Assembly (NCBI RefSeq): GCF_018812025.1
Contig: NC_063061.1
Location: forward strand, 144,501-208,500
Length of the DNA: 64,000 nucleotides
From: Megalobrama amblycephala
Taxonomy: Eukaryota > Chordata > Actinopteri > Cypriniformes > Xenocyprididae
Reading direction: 5' to 3'
Of this stretch, positions 13,801 through 28,400 are shown in pieces. A program made the position numbers and the translations under genes. Numbering within the stretch: the stretch's first letter is position 1; the number at the start of each line of letters is the position of its first letter. A model generated the notes under the pieces. That model had not been told where the DNA came from. It did not search any database and saw only the letters and a program-made list of their open reading frames with translations.

Positions 13801-16800
13801 TGTGTGCTGTGTGCCTGTTTCCAGCTGTGAAGCTGAGCCGCTGGTATTTTGACCAACGCAAAGAGAATGTTTACACACTGAATAAAATTATAAACGCAAC
13901 ACTTTTGTTTTTGCCCCCATTTTTCATGAGCTGACTTTTTCTATGTACACAAAAGGCCCATTTCTCTCAAATATTGTTCACAAATCTGTCTAAATCTGTG
14001 TTAGTGAGCACTTCTCCTTTGCCGAGATAATCCATCCACCTCACAGGTGTGGCATATCAAGATGCTGATTAGACAGCATGATTATAGCACAGGTGTGCCT
14101 TAGGGTGGCCACAATAAAAGGCCTGGGGGGGTCCGGGGGGGTCCGAAAACCAGTCAGTATCTGGTGTGACCACCATTTGCCTCACACAGTGCAACACATC
14201 TCCTTTGTATAGAGCTGATCAGGTTGTTGACTGTGGCCTGTGGAATGTTGGTCCACTCCTTTTCAATGGCTGTGCGAAGTTGCTGGATATTGGCAGGAAC
14301 TGGAACACGCTGTCGTATACGCCGATCCAGAGCATCCTAATCATGCTCAATGGGTGACATGTCTGGTGAGTATGTTGGCCATGCAAAAACTGGGATGTTT
14401 TCAGCTTCCAGGAATTGTGTACAGATCCTTGCAACATGGGGCCGTGCATTATCATGCTGCAACATAAGGTGATGATCGTGGATGAATGGCACAACAAGGA
14501 TCTCGTCACGTGCATTCAAAATGCCATCAATAAAATGCACCTGTGTTCGTTGTCCATAACATACGCCTGTCCATACCATAGCCCCACCGCCACCATGGGC
14601 CACTCGATCCATAACGTTGACATCAGCAAACCGCTCACCCACACGACGCCATACGCGCTGTCTGCCATCTGCCCTGTACAGTGAAAACCGGGATTCATCC
14701 GTGAAGAGAACACCTCTCCAAAGTGCCAGACGCCATGGAATGTGAGCATTTTCCCACTCAAGTCGGTTACGACGACAAACTGCAGTCAGGTCGAGACCCC
14801 GATGAGGACAACGAGCATGCAGATGAGCTTCCCTGAGACGGTTCCTGACAGTTTGTGCAGAAATTCTTTGGTTATGCAAACCGATTGTTGCAGCAGCTGT
14901 CCGGGTGGCTGGTCTCAGGCGATGCTGGATGTGGAGGTCCTGGGCTGGTGTGGTTACATGTGGTCTGCGGTTGTGAGGCCGGTTGGATGTACTGCCAAAT
15001 TCTCTGAAACACCTTTGGAGACGGCTTATGGTACAGAAATGAACATTTAATTCATGGGCAACAGCTCTGTTGGACATTCCTGCAGTCAGCATGCCAATTT
15101 CACGCTCCCTCAAAACTTGTGACATCTGTGGCATTGTGCCGTGTGATAAAATTGTACATTTTAGAGTGGAGTTTTATTGTGGCCACCCTAAGGCACACCT
15201 GTGCAATAATCATGCAGTCTAATCCGCATCTTGATATGCCACACCTGTAAGGTGGATGGATTATCTCGGCAAAGGAGAAGTGCTCACCAACAGAGATTTA
15301 GACAGATTTGTGGACAATATTTGAGAGAAAAAGGCCTTTTGTGTACATAGAAAAAGTCTTAGATCTTTGAGTTCAGCTCATGAAAAATGGGGGCAAAAAC
15401 AAAAGTGTAGCGTTTATAATTTTCTTCAGTGAAGAAGTGCTGAAAGTGTGAGTTTGAGTTATTGACCTGGGAAAAATTAATAAACACACAAGCCTTAGTC
15501 AGCCGACCCTGTCTTCTTCCTTCCTTATTACAAAACTTGCTACAGCTATGTACAATCTTACCTAGCTGCACCATAGAGCCTGTCCACCATTTTGAATTTC
15601 TGAAAGCGGACTTTCGAAAGCTCCTAAATCATTGATGTGTGCCTCAATACGGTATCAATTGATCAAAAGTAGAAAGATATTTTATAACATTAGAAATGCT
15701 TATGGATTTTTTAAACCACCTTGCCTAAATCATCATCAGAATGCTATATTTAATCAAACATTTTGCCAATAGTGTGCTTGGCCCTGTAATTGATGCTTGC
15801 AGTTATATATTTTACTATACTGTGGCACTTATATTTAGTACTATAAAATCCATGTACTGTACAGTTCATTATACAAAAGATAATAATACCATGATTCTGA
15901 ATGAATAGCCCACTATATTCATATACAATGGTATTATGGTGCACTATTCCATGGTACTATATTGTACATAAATGCCTTATAGCTTAATGGTTTGAACAGA
16001 ACTGTAACATTTAGCTGCTTTAGACAGATTCTATAGTTTATGTTTATTCTTACCTGATGACAGTAGGGTAAAGCTCTCCAGTAAATAGGTAGACACAAGT
16101 AAAGGACGCTGACGTGAAGCCCTTCCCAATAACGGCAAGCGCTGTCCTTGTCATCTGCATATCTGCAATAACAAACAGCTTCATTCGTCAGTATAAATTA
16201 ATGATTTTAAATTAATGATGACCCCGTTCATGCTGGAAAAGGCATATATTTGGTCCATGTCAAAGCCACTCAGATCTTTTTTCTTGGCCATTTCTTTTGC
16301 TTCCAACACATGAAATTCAAGAACTGACTGTTCACTTGCTGCCTAATATATCTTTGACAGGTGCAAGTGTAATGATATGTTATTCACTTCACCACTCAGT
16401 GGTTGTAATGTTGTGGCTGACCAATGTAGGTATCACTGTATAATAACTTTTATTAATAATTAAGTAACATTACATAAAAAAATCAATTATGAACATTACA
16501 TTATGCAGAGTTTAGCTCCAACCATAATCAGACACAGCTGAACAACCTAATTAACCCTCTGGTGCTCCTTGCATGGCGGTCAAAAATGACAGATTTTTTA
16601 TTTATTTCAATGAAATAAATGTACTATATTTTAGTTTGATAATGTTTTTATTTAATATTTAGTATTTTATGGTACAAAATTATATTTATACAGTTGTTAT
16701 AATCCATTTATAGCCTGTTAAACACTTTTTTTGCATAGGCCAGAAAATAAAATTTCCAACTTAAACTGTCGTAAATAATGAATGCTTTGGAGCACAGACT

Positions 16801-16969
16801 TAAATTTGGTCTCTTTTTTACAGAAGGCACTTGGCAGATTATTGCTGAAATGAAAAAAAGTTATATTATATATTATAAATAATACTATTTTCAATTTTTT
16901 ATTTGAAATATATTTTCCAAAACATGCGAGAAAATCAAAGCGATAAATCTAAACAAGTTGTGCTCCAAA

Positions 16970-17003
<34 letters not shown>

Positions 17004-20000
17004 TGTGTGTGTGTGTGTGTGTTCACAAGGCAAGTGCCAAAACCAGTTAAAAATTCTAAAAAACCAAAACGTTGATATTTTTGGTTAAAAAAGGGTTTAT
17101 TAAAGGTTATAATTATCATTTATAAAATCAGTGTCATCACATTAGGTGATTAGCCTTAGGAGAATGACTGTAGCTTCAATGGCATCATAATAGAGTTATT
17201 GTCTTACCTTTAGGAACGAAAATGTTGGCAAATATTACAGATGCTGACACAAGGAGACACATGCCCTGGGTCAAACGTCGGCCCAGAAAGCTCAACATCA
17301 GAAGAGCAATCAGTTTAGCGGGAAAATCTACCGCCCCAAAGATGATCTGCATTAAATAGATGTTCACCCCAAATTTCTGCAGGTCCATGGCCAGTCCATA
17401 ATATGCAAAACTAGTTGAAAACCTGTTAGGAAGAACAGCAGACATTTTATTTATTGATCTTTATATAGTTAACGTATGTTTAATATTCTCTTATGAATAA
17501 ATATATTTAAAATTGTCACGATCATGTCTGTTCCTGTCACTTCCCGGACTACATTACCCATAATCCTCTTTGCCTATCACCTGCACTCACTCCACCAATC
17601 ACTATCACTAATCACCACACCCAGCTGCAGCTCATTACCAGGACTATAAAGGACTTTCACACACACCATCTCACTGCGAAGTCTTGTTTAACACTGTTAC
17701 AATTCCGAGCGTTATATCCTGTTTGCCTGTATGTTACCAATCCTGCCTGTTTCCTGTTTATTGACCCGTTACTGCCTGTCCTGACCTTTGCCTTGTATAC
17801 CGACCTGTGAGTGTTATCTGCCTGCCTCTATCTACTGCCTGTACCCTGACTACGACTCTGCCTGTCCCTTGCTGTTCCTGTTTGCTCCTGAGTGACCCTG
17901 CCTGTACGACCACTCTTACTTCTAATAAAACACTGCAATTGGATCCCTGCCTGTGAGTCCCCTTCGTAACAGAAGACTTCGCCAACCAAGATCCAGCAGC
18001 TTTTCTGAGCATGTCCAGCCTCAGCATGGACCCGGCATGGTGTCTCGTCAGCCTGCGTCAAGGTAACAGTACTCTCGAGGCACATATCCAGAAATTTTTG
18101 GAGATTGCTAATTTATCTGATCTGCTGGACCACGCCCTCATAGACTTCTTTACCTATGGTTTAAACGAACCATTAAAGAACTGCTTGCTTACCAATGGTC
18201 CCCGAGGGTCGCTCACGGAATTTCTGGACTTTGCCCTGTTCACTGTCGGTTCACTTTTTACTGTGGGTATCGCAGAGGAATGCGACACTACGGTGAATCA
18301 CGTCATGGCGGCCGCTAAAGAGAACACTCACAAAATGGCGGCTACCACAACAACATCACATCACGTCTCCGCTGATCGCCCAGAGCAACGTCACGCCTTC
18401 GCTGATCACCCAGAGCAACGTCACGCCTTCGCTGATCACCCAGAGCAACGTCACGCCTTCGCTGATCGCCCAGAGCAATGTCACGTCGCCGCTGATCGCC
18501 CAGAGCAACGTCACGTCTCTGGATCAGTCAGAAAGCAGCTAGGATTGCGTTCCAGTGTGGCTGATCCACCGCTGATTTCAGCGCGAGCGGCTGGTATTCC
18601 CAAGCATCAGCCGGCCGCTTCGCACTCAAGCCCGGCGGTCGCTTCGCTCTCAAGTTCGTCTGCTGCGACGCTCTCAAGTTCGCCTGCTGCGACGCTCTCA
18701 AGTTCGCCTGCTGCGACGCTCTCAAGTTCGCCTGCTGCGACGCACTCAAACGCGATGGACAAGATGGCTGCTTTGCCAGTGCCTACGGGCAAGATGGCCG
18801 CCCCTTCGGTGCTCACGGAGATAGGGGGCGTTCCAGCCATTGAGTCCGCTCCAGAACCTGCTTCAGCCAGTGAGTCCGCTTCAGCCAGTGAGTCCGCTCC
18901 AGCCAGTAAGTCCGCTCCAGAATCTGCTCCAGCCAGTGAGTCTGCTCCAGTCCTGCATGCGCTTCCTGTCAGTCCCGTCATGGCCAGAAGGACTGTGTTC
19001 GCGTTCTATGTTCTGGCTGTTTTGCGGGCCTGGAGAATGCACTCCGGCTCCTTTGACCATGGACCAGTCTGCCAGCCCAAGCCCGCTGCCGTCCCGGAGC
19101 AGCCCGAGCCCGCTGCCGTCCCGGAGCTGTCCGCTCTCCCTGACACGGCCACGGAGGCCGTCACCGAGCTGCTCGCTCTCCCTGACACGGCCACAGAGCA
19201 CCCTTGGTCGGCCCTGCCACCACCGCCCAGGCCATTTGTCCTGCCGCTGCCGCTCAGGCCATCTGCCCTGCTGGCGCCACCCGAGCTCCTTGCCCATGAA
19301 CCCGCCAATGCCTCCGTTGATTTCCCCAAGAACTTTTTTGGGGGGGGCAGTATACCTAGGGTGGGGAGCTTGTGGGTGGGGACCCTGCTCGGCCACTGCC
19401 GTCATCGGCCTTTGAACTATTCTGGCCGTTTATGAACCCTGACCTGCCGTGGTTACCCAAGCCACCTGACCTGCCGTGGTTACCCAAGCCACCTGACCTG
19501 CCGTGGTTACCCAAGCCACCCGACCTGCCGTGGTTACCCAAGCCACCCGACCTGCCGTGGTTGCTCAGGCCACCCGACCTGCCGTGGCTACTCAGGCCAC
19601 CCGACCCGCCGTGGCTTTCCGACACTCCGGACTCGCCATGGCTGCCTGTAACACCTGACCCGCCTTGGCTGCCCTGGAACTTGCATTGGAGACCCTGCTC
19701 TCGTCTGAGCTCCAATGTACCCACCCCCCCTCCCTATCTGTGCTATCTACGCCGCAAGGACGCGCCTTCCGGGAGGGGGCGTTATGTCACGATCATGTCT
19801 GTTCCTGTCACTTCCCGGACTACATTACCTATAATCCTCTCTGCCTATCACCTGCACTCACTCCACCAATCACTATCACTAATCACCACACCCAGCTGCA
19901 GCTCATTACCAGGACTATAAAGGACTTTCACACACACCATCTCACCGCGAAGTCTTGTTTAACACTGTTACAATTCCGAGCGTTATATCCTGTTTGCCTG

Positions 20001-20734
20001 TCTGTTACCAATCCTGCCTGTTTCCTGTTTATTGACCCGTTACTGCCTGTCCTGACCTTTGCCTTGTATACCGACCTGTGAGTGTTATCTGCCTGCCTCT
20101 ATCTACTGCCTGTACCCTGACTACGACTCTGCCTGTCCCTTGCTGTTCCTGTTTGCTCCTGAGTGACCCTGCCTGTACGACCACTCTTACTTCTAATAAA
20201 ACGCTGCAATTGGATCCCTGCCTGTGAGTCCCCTTCGTAACAAAAATATATTTATTTATAAGAGAACCACCATCCAGATTTCTTGCATAGTACAGACATT
20301 GAAACATTGACATTTCAAACTGATTCTTACCAGACGACCATAAGGCACATGGATATCTTCCTCATGGTTGGTGTTCTCAGGAGATCAAGCGCAGTATGAG
20401 TGCTCTTACTAGACTGAACTTCTTTTTGCATGTGTGACTCCAGCACCTAAACATAAGCACATACTGTACATGAAGCACATTCATTAATGTTCAAAAGTCT
20501 GGGTTCAGTTTTTATTTATTTATTTATTTATTTATTACAAAATGAAACATCTTTAGCAAGGAAACATTAAAATGATCAAAAGTGACAATAAATACTTACA
20601 TTGTTACAGATAATCTGTTAAATAAATTTGAACTTTACATTCATCAAACTATTGAACTTTTTACTTTTCATAGAATCCTGAAAAAAATGTATCAGTTTCC
20701 ACAAAAATTCTAAGCAGCACAACCTTTTTCAGCC

Positions 20735-20771
<37 letters not shown>

Positions 20772-22414
20772 TAGCTGCGAGCAGCGATGGCGGGCCCAAG
20801 CCCGGTGGCACCGCCACCCCGGTGGCTTCAGGGCAACTGTGCACAGCGGGCAATAGGCACTTAAAACGGTTAAACATCAAAGGACTATGTCAAATTCACT
20901 CCACATTTACTGCACTACAAGGTGCCACTATAGAGCCCCTCCTCCCTGCCCATTTTCAAAGGATTACATGTGCCAAGTTTTAACATTATTCTGATGAATT
21001 TTGAAGCAAATCAGGTAAAAATAAGAGGGTGATCTCAATGTATGCTGAAAGTGACACATTTTCTGCTTCCAGTTGGTGGCGCTATTACTTTGAATCACAA
21101 TAGTCACATCCATGTGATCAGCCTTGTACAACGAAGACTAAGCCGAAGTTTCATCAAAATCAATTAATGTATGCAGAAGTTATAACACTTTGTTTCCCTT
21201 TTCTTGCCATAAATTCGTTGCCTCGCCACGGCCAAACCGTTTGAGATATCCAAAATCCGTTTGCAATTAAACAACTTCAATGTGTTAGCAACAAGTTAAA
21301 AAAAGTTTGGTGTAAATTGGATAAACCCTGTAGGAGCAGTAGTATAAAATTCATAGCCTGTTTTTTCAAAAAATTAACATTCAAACCAAAATAGCTGACT
21401 TCCTGTTGGTCGGAGCTAATGAATGTAAATTAGAAAATTGTCCGGCTTGATGAGAACAATATGTGTACCGAGTTTGGTGATTGTAGGAAAAACTAACCCC
21501 CCACTTTTGTCAAAAGGTGGCGCTACTGAGCCCCTCCACCACGCCCATTTCTATGGCTTTGTCCATGTCTACTGGTTGACAATATTGATGTGTGTGTCGA
21601 GTTTCATGCAATTTGAAGCATGTTAAGAGCCTCAAAAACACTCAAGAATATTATTACAGTTTGACCTGTTGCCATGGCAACAATATTTCAAATATCAAAA
21701 ATCCTGTCATAGGTCTACATCTGCTGTGTATTGACATTACACTGATGAAGTTTGAAGCAAATCAGGTAAAAATAAGAGGGTGATCTCAAAACATTTCAAA
21801 AAGTGATACACTTCCTGCTGCCAGTTGGTGGCGCTATAACTTTGACTCACAATAGTCACATCCATGTGATCAGACTCCTATAACGAACACACTCGTGAAG
21901 TTTCATAAAGATCAATATATGTATGCAGACGTTATAACACATTTCCTGTTTCCTTTTTCTCGCCATAAATTCGTTGCCTCGCCACGGCCAAACCGTTCGA
22001 GATATCAAAAATCCCCTGGCAATTTTTAATCATCAGTGTCTTGACTTCATGCTGACCGAGTTTGGTGGCGATCGGATTAATCGTCTAGGAGGAGTATATC
22101 AAATTCCAGAGCATGCGTTTTTCAAACAACCCTTAATAGCTGACTTCCTGTTGGCGTGGTGTTTAACTTAGAGCACGAAAGTTGTTCGGCCCGATGAGGT
22201 CTATATGTGTACTGAGTTTCATACTAATACGTGCAAGCGTGTTTAATATATGGACCAAATTTTCAGACTTTTTTCAAGGGGGCGCTGTCGAGCCCCCCTG
22301 CCACGCCCGGGTACCAGCCTCTCCGGCGTCCTAATGGCCGCAAATTCCAATGTGTGTGCCAATTTTCAAGAGTTTTTGAGCATGTTAAGGCCCCCAAAAA
22401 GCCCCGGAAGACGG

Positions 22415-22446
<32 letters not shown>

Positions 22447-25400
22447 ATAATAATCCTTAGAAGAACAAGAGGGCCCTGCGCGAATTTTCGCTTGGGCCCT
22501 AATAAAGGCACCAAACCAGCATATTAGAATGATTTCTGAAGGATTATGTGACACTTAAAACTGGAGTAATGATACTAAAAATTCAGCTTTGATCAAAGGA
22601 TTAAATGTCAATTAATAAAATAACGACCCCAAACTTTCAAAAAGTAGTGTATATGACACGAAAAGCTGATGTGAAACCTCTAATGTGATCTTCTCTGTCA
22701 TCTCGGGCTTGCCATTCATTTTAGCTACGTGGTGGAGATGCTTCAGTGCCTCCTCAGAACGACCATTCAGCACCAGCCAGCGAGCAGATTCAGAGAACCA
22801 CCTTCGACATGGAGACATTTTTGCAGTTATTTAATGTATGCTGCATTTATATAGTTCTAATAGGTCTATATACATTTTAAACAGACCTTTCAGAATAATA
22901 TTCAGAATCAACACAAACACACTGTCATTTTCTGTACAGGCTGAAAAATGACAAAAAGATGTTTAAAGATGGCCTCTGTACTTAGCATTGTAATTAGGCC
23001 AGTGGTTTTCAATCCTGGTCCTGGGGACCCATCGTGTTGCACACTTTGTATGCCTCCCTAATTTTTTTAAACCTGATTCAGATCATCAGCTCATCAGGAA
23101 AGAGCTCCCAATTCAGAGGCTGCATCCTTCGAAGGCTGAATGCGTCACAGTGGCACAACAAAAAAACATCCCAATTCGAAGGCTCCTTCAAATGCGGCCT
23201 ACAAACGCATCCTTTTTTTCCTGGGCTCCGAAGGATAGAACGGATGCATCCTTTGCAGCTTAGCCTTTGCCAAGATTCATTCAGCACTCATGGCGACTAG
23301 ATTTTTTAAATGCAAGTTTTGGGTTTCATCTTACATGAATATCTAATGATACCAATGTAAATAACAAAAAAAAAACATTTAAAGCAGTTTAAATGTCAAA
23401 ATCAATACAAAGTTCTGACATGAAACTCTAATGGGCAGGCTTATAGGTCCTTTAACACAACCTGCTAATTATCACATCATTATATATAGCAGTGGTTCCC
23501 AAACTTTTTAGCTTGGAGTACCCCCTGAAGGAATTACCATCCTTCTGCGTACCCCCTCTCTTCCACTTCGACTGCAGTCACACCTTTACCATTAAGGGAC
23601 AAAATTTGCCCCCTAAATTGATTTTCTAGTGCATTTTTTTTTTTTACCTTTATGAATAACTTTATTTATTTTATAATGTTTTAAATAAAAAATGTTCAAT
23701 AGAGAAATATGCAATGTTGGTAAAATTAAGTAAAACTTTTAAATATTAAACTAAAACCGCCAGTAGGTGGCACCAAGTCGCTGTTTTTTTTTATTTATTT
23801 TTTTATGAGTGAGTCATCGATTCATTCATTCAGTAACAAAGCAAGTGGCTGTGAATGAATCATTGAATCATTGACTCTCATGATTCGTTCAAAGCCGCAG
23901 AATTGTTCGTGAAATACAGACGTGTGTTGTAGTTCTGCTGTGGTTTTCGTTAGAACTATTATTTCATTGCAAAATAGAGTAAATATGACAGTACTGTGTT
24001 TAAAATGTACGTTTTGTTTTTTGACCTGTTGTATAATAATGTCACGTTTGCAGTCATGTGGATATTTGGGAACAATTGCATTCTTGCTCGTTATCATTAA
24101 ATACAAGAACTCACACAAGGTATGTTTTTGTATCAGAGAAAGTTGAGTCTTAAATCGAAATTAATCCACTATCTGTGTCTGTATTTGTTCTTCATGCGAG
24201 TAAGTGCTAAATCTCTACTGTTACAAAGGTGCATTGTCGAGAACGACAGTAATTTAGTGTGATTTAAGGCAGCGTGCAGTCTACGCAATCTATCGTATAC
24301 ATGCCATGCTGCTTGTGTGGATACAGTTATTTTTGACTGCAAATGATGAGGTAATCTGATTAAATGTACTAGATTTAAGACATTTTGGCAGTTAGAAATA
24401 CATGCTCGATTTTAATATTATTTTAAAGTAGAATTAAATGAATTACTCAACATTTTCTTCGTGTACCCCCTTTTGTCACGTCACGTACCCCCAGGGGTAT
24501 GCGTACCCCAGTTTGGGAACCACTGATCTATAGGTTACAGATGTTTGGTTCCTGCTGTATTAGTAGCCAATGAGCTTGCATGCTTAATCTTTAAATGCAT
24601 GAGTTAGTATTGCTTAGCAGCGCAGCGTGCTTCAGAAACCCTCCACCTTACCCAGCTCCACCTGTATAGATCTGCTACGGTTATTCATGTACACTATATT
24701 GTACAGCAGCAGCATGCCTTACTTGCTTACAGCAGTGTGTCATGTATGTATTGGCAGTAGCAAGTCCCGTACTTGCTCTGCAGCAGCAATAATCAACAGC
24801 GCAGCAGATCTATTCCGCCAAGACCAAATATATCTACATTGTCATATTCATTACCATGCCAAACACTCCGAGAGTTGTCATGACAGAAATACAGAAAATT
24901 CCTTCATATTAACAAAGTACACTGGGCCCTACTTTTACAGAATTTTCTTATAGTGTAAACAGCAAAAGCTATGTGACTGGCATGTAAAGCAATCAATCAC
25001 AGTTTGTTTTGTTCATATGTGCTCTTTGGAGGTGAGGTTATCAAAAAAATATATTGCACCACACTAGTAGAAAGAAATAATTGAAGAATAATTTAACAAC
25101 AAAATGCTATTTTCATGTAATAGCGGTACCCCCATTGCATTATGGGAAGACTTGTTCATTTGAAGTAATAGTATGACACTGTCATTTAACAGTATTATAC
25201 CATATTTTTTCCATGTGCATATAGGAGGCTAGACATATTGGATTGTCTGGGTTATCTGTCTACTTGCTCGACATCTCACTATGGGAACATGCCTCTTGCA
25301 TGGCCGACCAAGAAGCCCTAATCAATCAAGCCTAACAGCACTCCTGGAAAGCCCCACCTTTTCACAAAAGATTCAGTAGTGCTAGCCCAAAATGGCATGC

Positions 25401-28400
25401 TTACATCTCTTCACTTGTGGCATCCAAGATAATATGCCCTTTTCAGTACAACTAGTGTTAGATCATTTAGCTAGAATAAACTGGTAAACACTGGGGCTGG
25501 CAGTATGGGCCAGAGAGGTCTTTGGCTGAATTTGTCCACAATGGTGAAAATAGATAAAGCACACTTTCTTGTCCAGCCAGTGGACCCTAAGGACCTGTTG
25601 TTTCGAATCAGTGGTTTGGAGTGTGTATCAAACTGCCAAAGTCATGCCCCCCAGTGGTGAACCATTGAAATTTCAAAACACTTATGACGTAACGAAGCCT
25701 CGTTACCTGAAATCACGTTACTTTGGTAGTTTGATAAATGCTCCGAACTACTGATTCGAAACAAAAGATTCATAAAGCTTCATGAAGCAGTGTTTTGAAA
25801 TTGCCCATCACTAGATATTGTTGAATAAAGTCATTATTTTGTTTTTTGGCACACAAAATGTATTCTCGTTGCTTTATAATATTAAGGTTGAACCACTGTA
25901 GTCACATGAACTGATTTAAATATGTCTTTAGTAGCTTTCTGGGCATCTGAAAGTGTTAATTGTCTTCTTGTCAATAGAGGCCTCACTGAGCCATCAGATT
26001 TCATCAAAAATATCTTAGTTTGTGTTCTGAAGATGAACAAAGGTCTTATGTGTGTGGAACGACATGAGGGTGATTAATAAATGAGAAAATTTCCATTTTT
26101 GGGTGAACTAACCCTTTAAGGTTGATTTATAATGTTAAAGGGGTCAAATTTACCTAATTATATGTTGGTGGTACTTATTCATTTCTAACGCGATAGAGCA
26201 TTTTCCTTTTAGTGCCACTCACTGGACATAACATTCCCAAACTGCTGCAATACATGCAAGAACCAGTATAATAAAACGTGCAAAAAGCAACATGATATAA
26301 TTTTGCAGAAATGTCACGACAGGCACGTTTTTTCAAAGAGCATGGGTTGTTACAATAATTCCAGTTAGTCACATACATCAGTAATATAGAATGTCATGGT
26401 TTATGAAGTTCTTCAAAATCAGAAGTAATTTGTATAATCTCTCACCAGCTGTATAAAAAGAAGATGAAGAAAGGGAGACAGACGGCCACTTGTATTTTAC
26501 GCCAATCCTTCAAACTGTAAGCCACTCCAGCTAAAATCATCTGACCAAATGTGAAGAAGAAAGATGATAAGGTGCCCACCAGAGTCCGAGTTTTAGTGGG
26601 AATCCACTCCACCTCTGAGAACACAAACATTTCAAGTCAAGTCATATTTATTTGTATAGCGCTTTATACAATATATACTGTTTAAAAGCAGCAAAAATCT
26701 TCCATTATGAAACAACTAAAGCAGCTCTACATTAGACAATATCATTATTTAGCTCAATTCAGTTCAAGTTTTAATTTCATCCGACAGTGTCAGTGCAGTC
26801 AGATCAATAGTATTTTCTGATATTAAATGACTTTTAAACCAGCAGTTTTCAATCTTGATCTTGGATCCCACCGTTCTGTGCATTTTCTAATTCTCTCTTG
26901 TCTGACACACTCTTTTCAGTTCATGGATCTGATGATGATCTGAATCAGGTGTGTTAAATAAGTGAGATATGAAAAGTGTGCAGAGTGGTGGGTCTCCAGG
27001 ATCAGGACTGAAAACAACCGTTATGTAACATGGCTCCCTGAGAAGCATGATATTTTAGAAGTGGCAGAAAGGCCTAGCCTGCCATAGCAGAATAATCTAA
27101 TGACCTTATTAGGCCAGGTTCAAGCTGAATGCTCGTAAAAGATTATCTAATACTAGGGTTAACACTACAGGTGCTGGTCATATAATTAGAATATCATCAA
27201 AAAGTTGATTTATTTCACTAATTCCATTCAAAAAGTGAAACTTGTATATTATATTCATTCATTACACACAGACTGATATATTTCAAATGTTTATTTCTTT
27301 TAATTTTGATGATTATAACTGACAACTAAGGAAAATCCCAAATTCAGTATCTCAGAAAATTAGAATATTACTTAAGACCAATACAAAGAAAGGATTTTTA
27401 GAAATCTTGGCCAACTGAAAAGTATGAACATGAAAAGTATGAGCATGTACAGCACTCAATACTTAGTTGGGGCTCCTTTTGCCTGAATTACTGCGGCCTG
27501 GCATGCAGTCGATCAGTCTGTGGCACTGCTCAGGTGTTATGAGAGCCCAGGTTGCTCTGATAGTGGCCTTCAGCTCTTCTGCATTGTTGGGTCTGGCATA
27601 TCGCATCTTCCTCTTCACAATACCCCATAGATATCCTATGGGGTTAAGGTCAGGCGAGTTTGCTGGCCAATTAAGAACAGGGATACCATGGTCCTTAAAC
27701 CAGGTACTGGTAGCTTTGGCACTGTGTGCAGGTGCCAAGTCCTGTTGGAAAATGAAATCTGCATCTCCATAAAGTTGGTCAGCAGCAGGAAGCATGAAGT
27801 GCTCTAAAACTTCCTGGTATACGACTGCGTTGACCTTGGACCTCAGAAAACACAGTGGACCAACACCAGCAGATGACATGGCACCCCAAACCATCACTGA
27901 CTGTGGAAACTTTACACTGGACCTCAAGCAACGTGGATCGTGTGCCTCTCCTCTCTTCCTCCAGACTCTGGGACCCTGATTTCCAAAGGAAATGCAAAAT
28001 TTACTTTCATCATAGAACATAACTTTGGACCACTCAGCAGCAGTCCAGTCCTTTTTGTCTTTAGCCCAGGCAAGATGCTTCTGATGCTGTCTGTTGTTCA
28101 AGAGTGGCTTGACACAAGGAATGCGACAGCTGAAACCCATGTCTTGCATACGTCTATGCGTAGTGGTTCTTGAAGCTCTGACTCCAGCTGCAGTCCACTC
28201 TTTGTGAATCTCCCCCACATTTTTGAATGGGTTTTGTTTCACAATCCTCTCCAGGGTGTGGTTATCCCTATTGCTTGTACACTTTTTTCTACCACATCTT
28301 TTCCTTCCCATCACCTCTCTATTAATGTGCTTGGACACAGAGCTCTGTGAACAGCCAGCCTCTTTTGCAATGATCTTTTGTGTCTTGCCCTCCTTGTGCA

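Larger units (their letters stand above)
13565..15550 (+). repeat. Possible 3' LTR of the gypsy remnant, split by a Tc1 element
   Basis: Sequence after the integrase piece looks like LTR material with an AATAAA-type site at 13881-13886. It is interrupted by the Tc1 element (13889-15418) and seems to resume to about 15545. No second LTR is visible to compare, so this is an inference from position. Confidence 0.35.
17514..20242 (+). mobile_element. LTR retrotransposon B: gag-only, self-primed type
   Basis: Complete element in SLC22 intron 6, antisense to the gene. It has 458-bp LTRs (TGTCACGATC...CGTAACA) and target duplication AAAAT (17509-17513 and 20243-20247). A purine tract GGGAGGGGG lies just before the 3' LTR. 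The LTR has TATAAA at 17645 and AATAAA near 17924. The LTRs differ at about five sites by eye (roughly 1%), so it is older than A and C. LTR blocks such as TTCCCGGACT and CACCCAGCTG are shared with element A, marking related families. No pol genes. Confidence 0.93.

Noticed and set aside
22231..22527. 98-codon frame ending in a lysine run
   Set aside because: Lies inside the GGGCCCAAG repeat; the lysines come from its poly-A tract.
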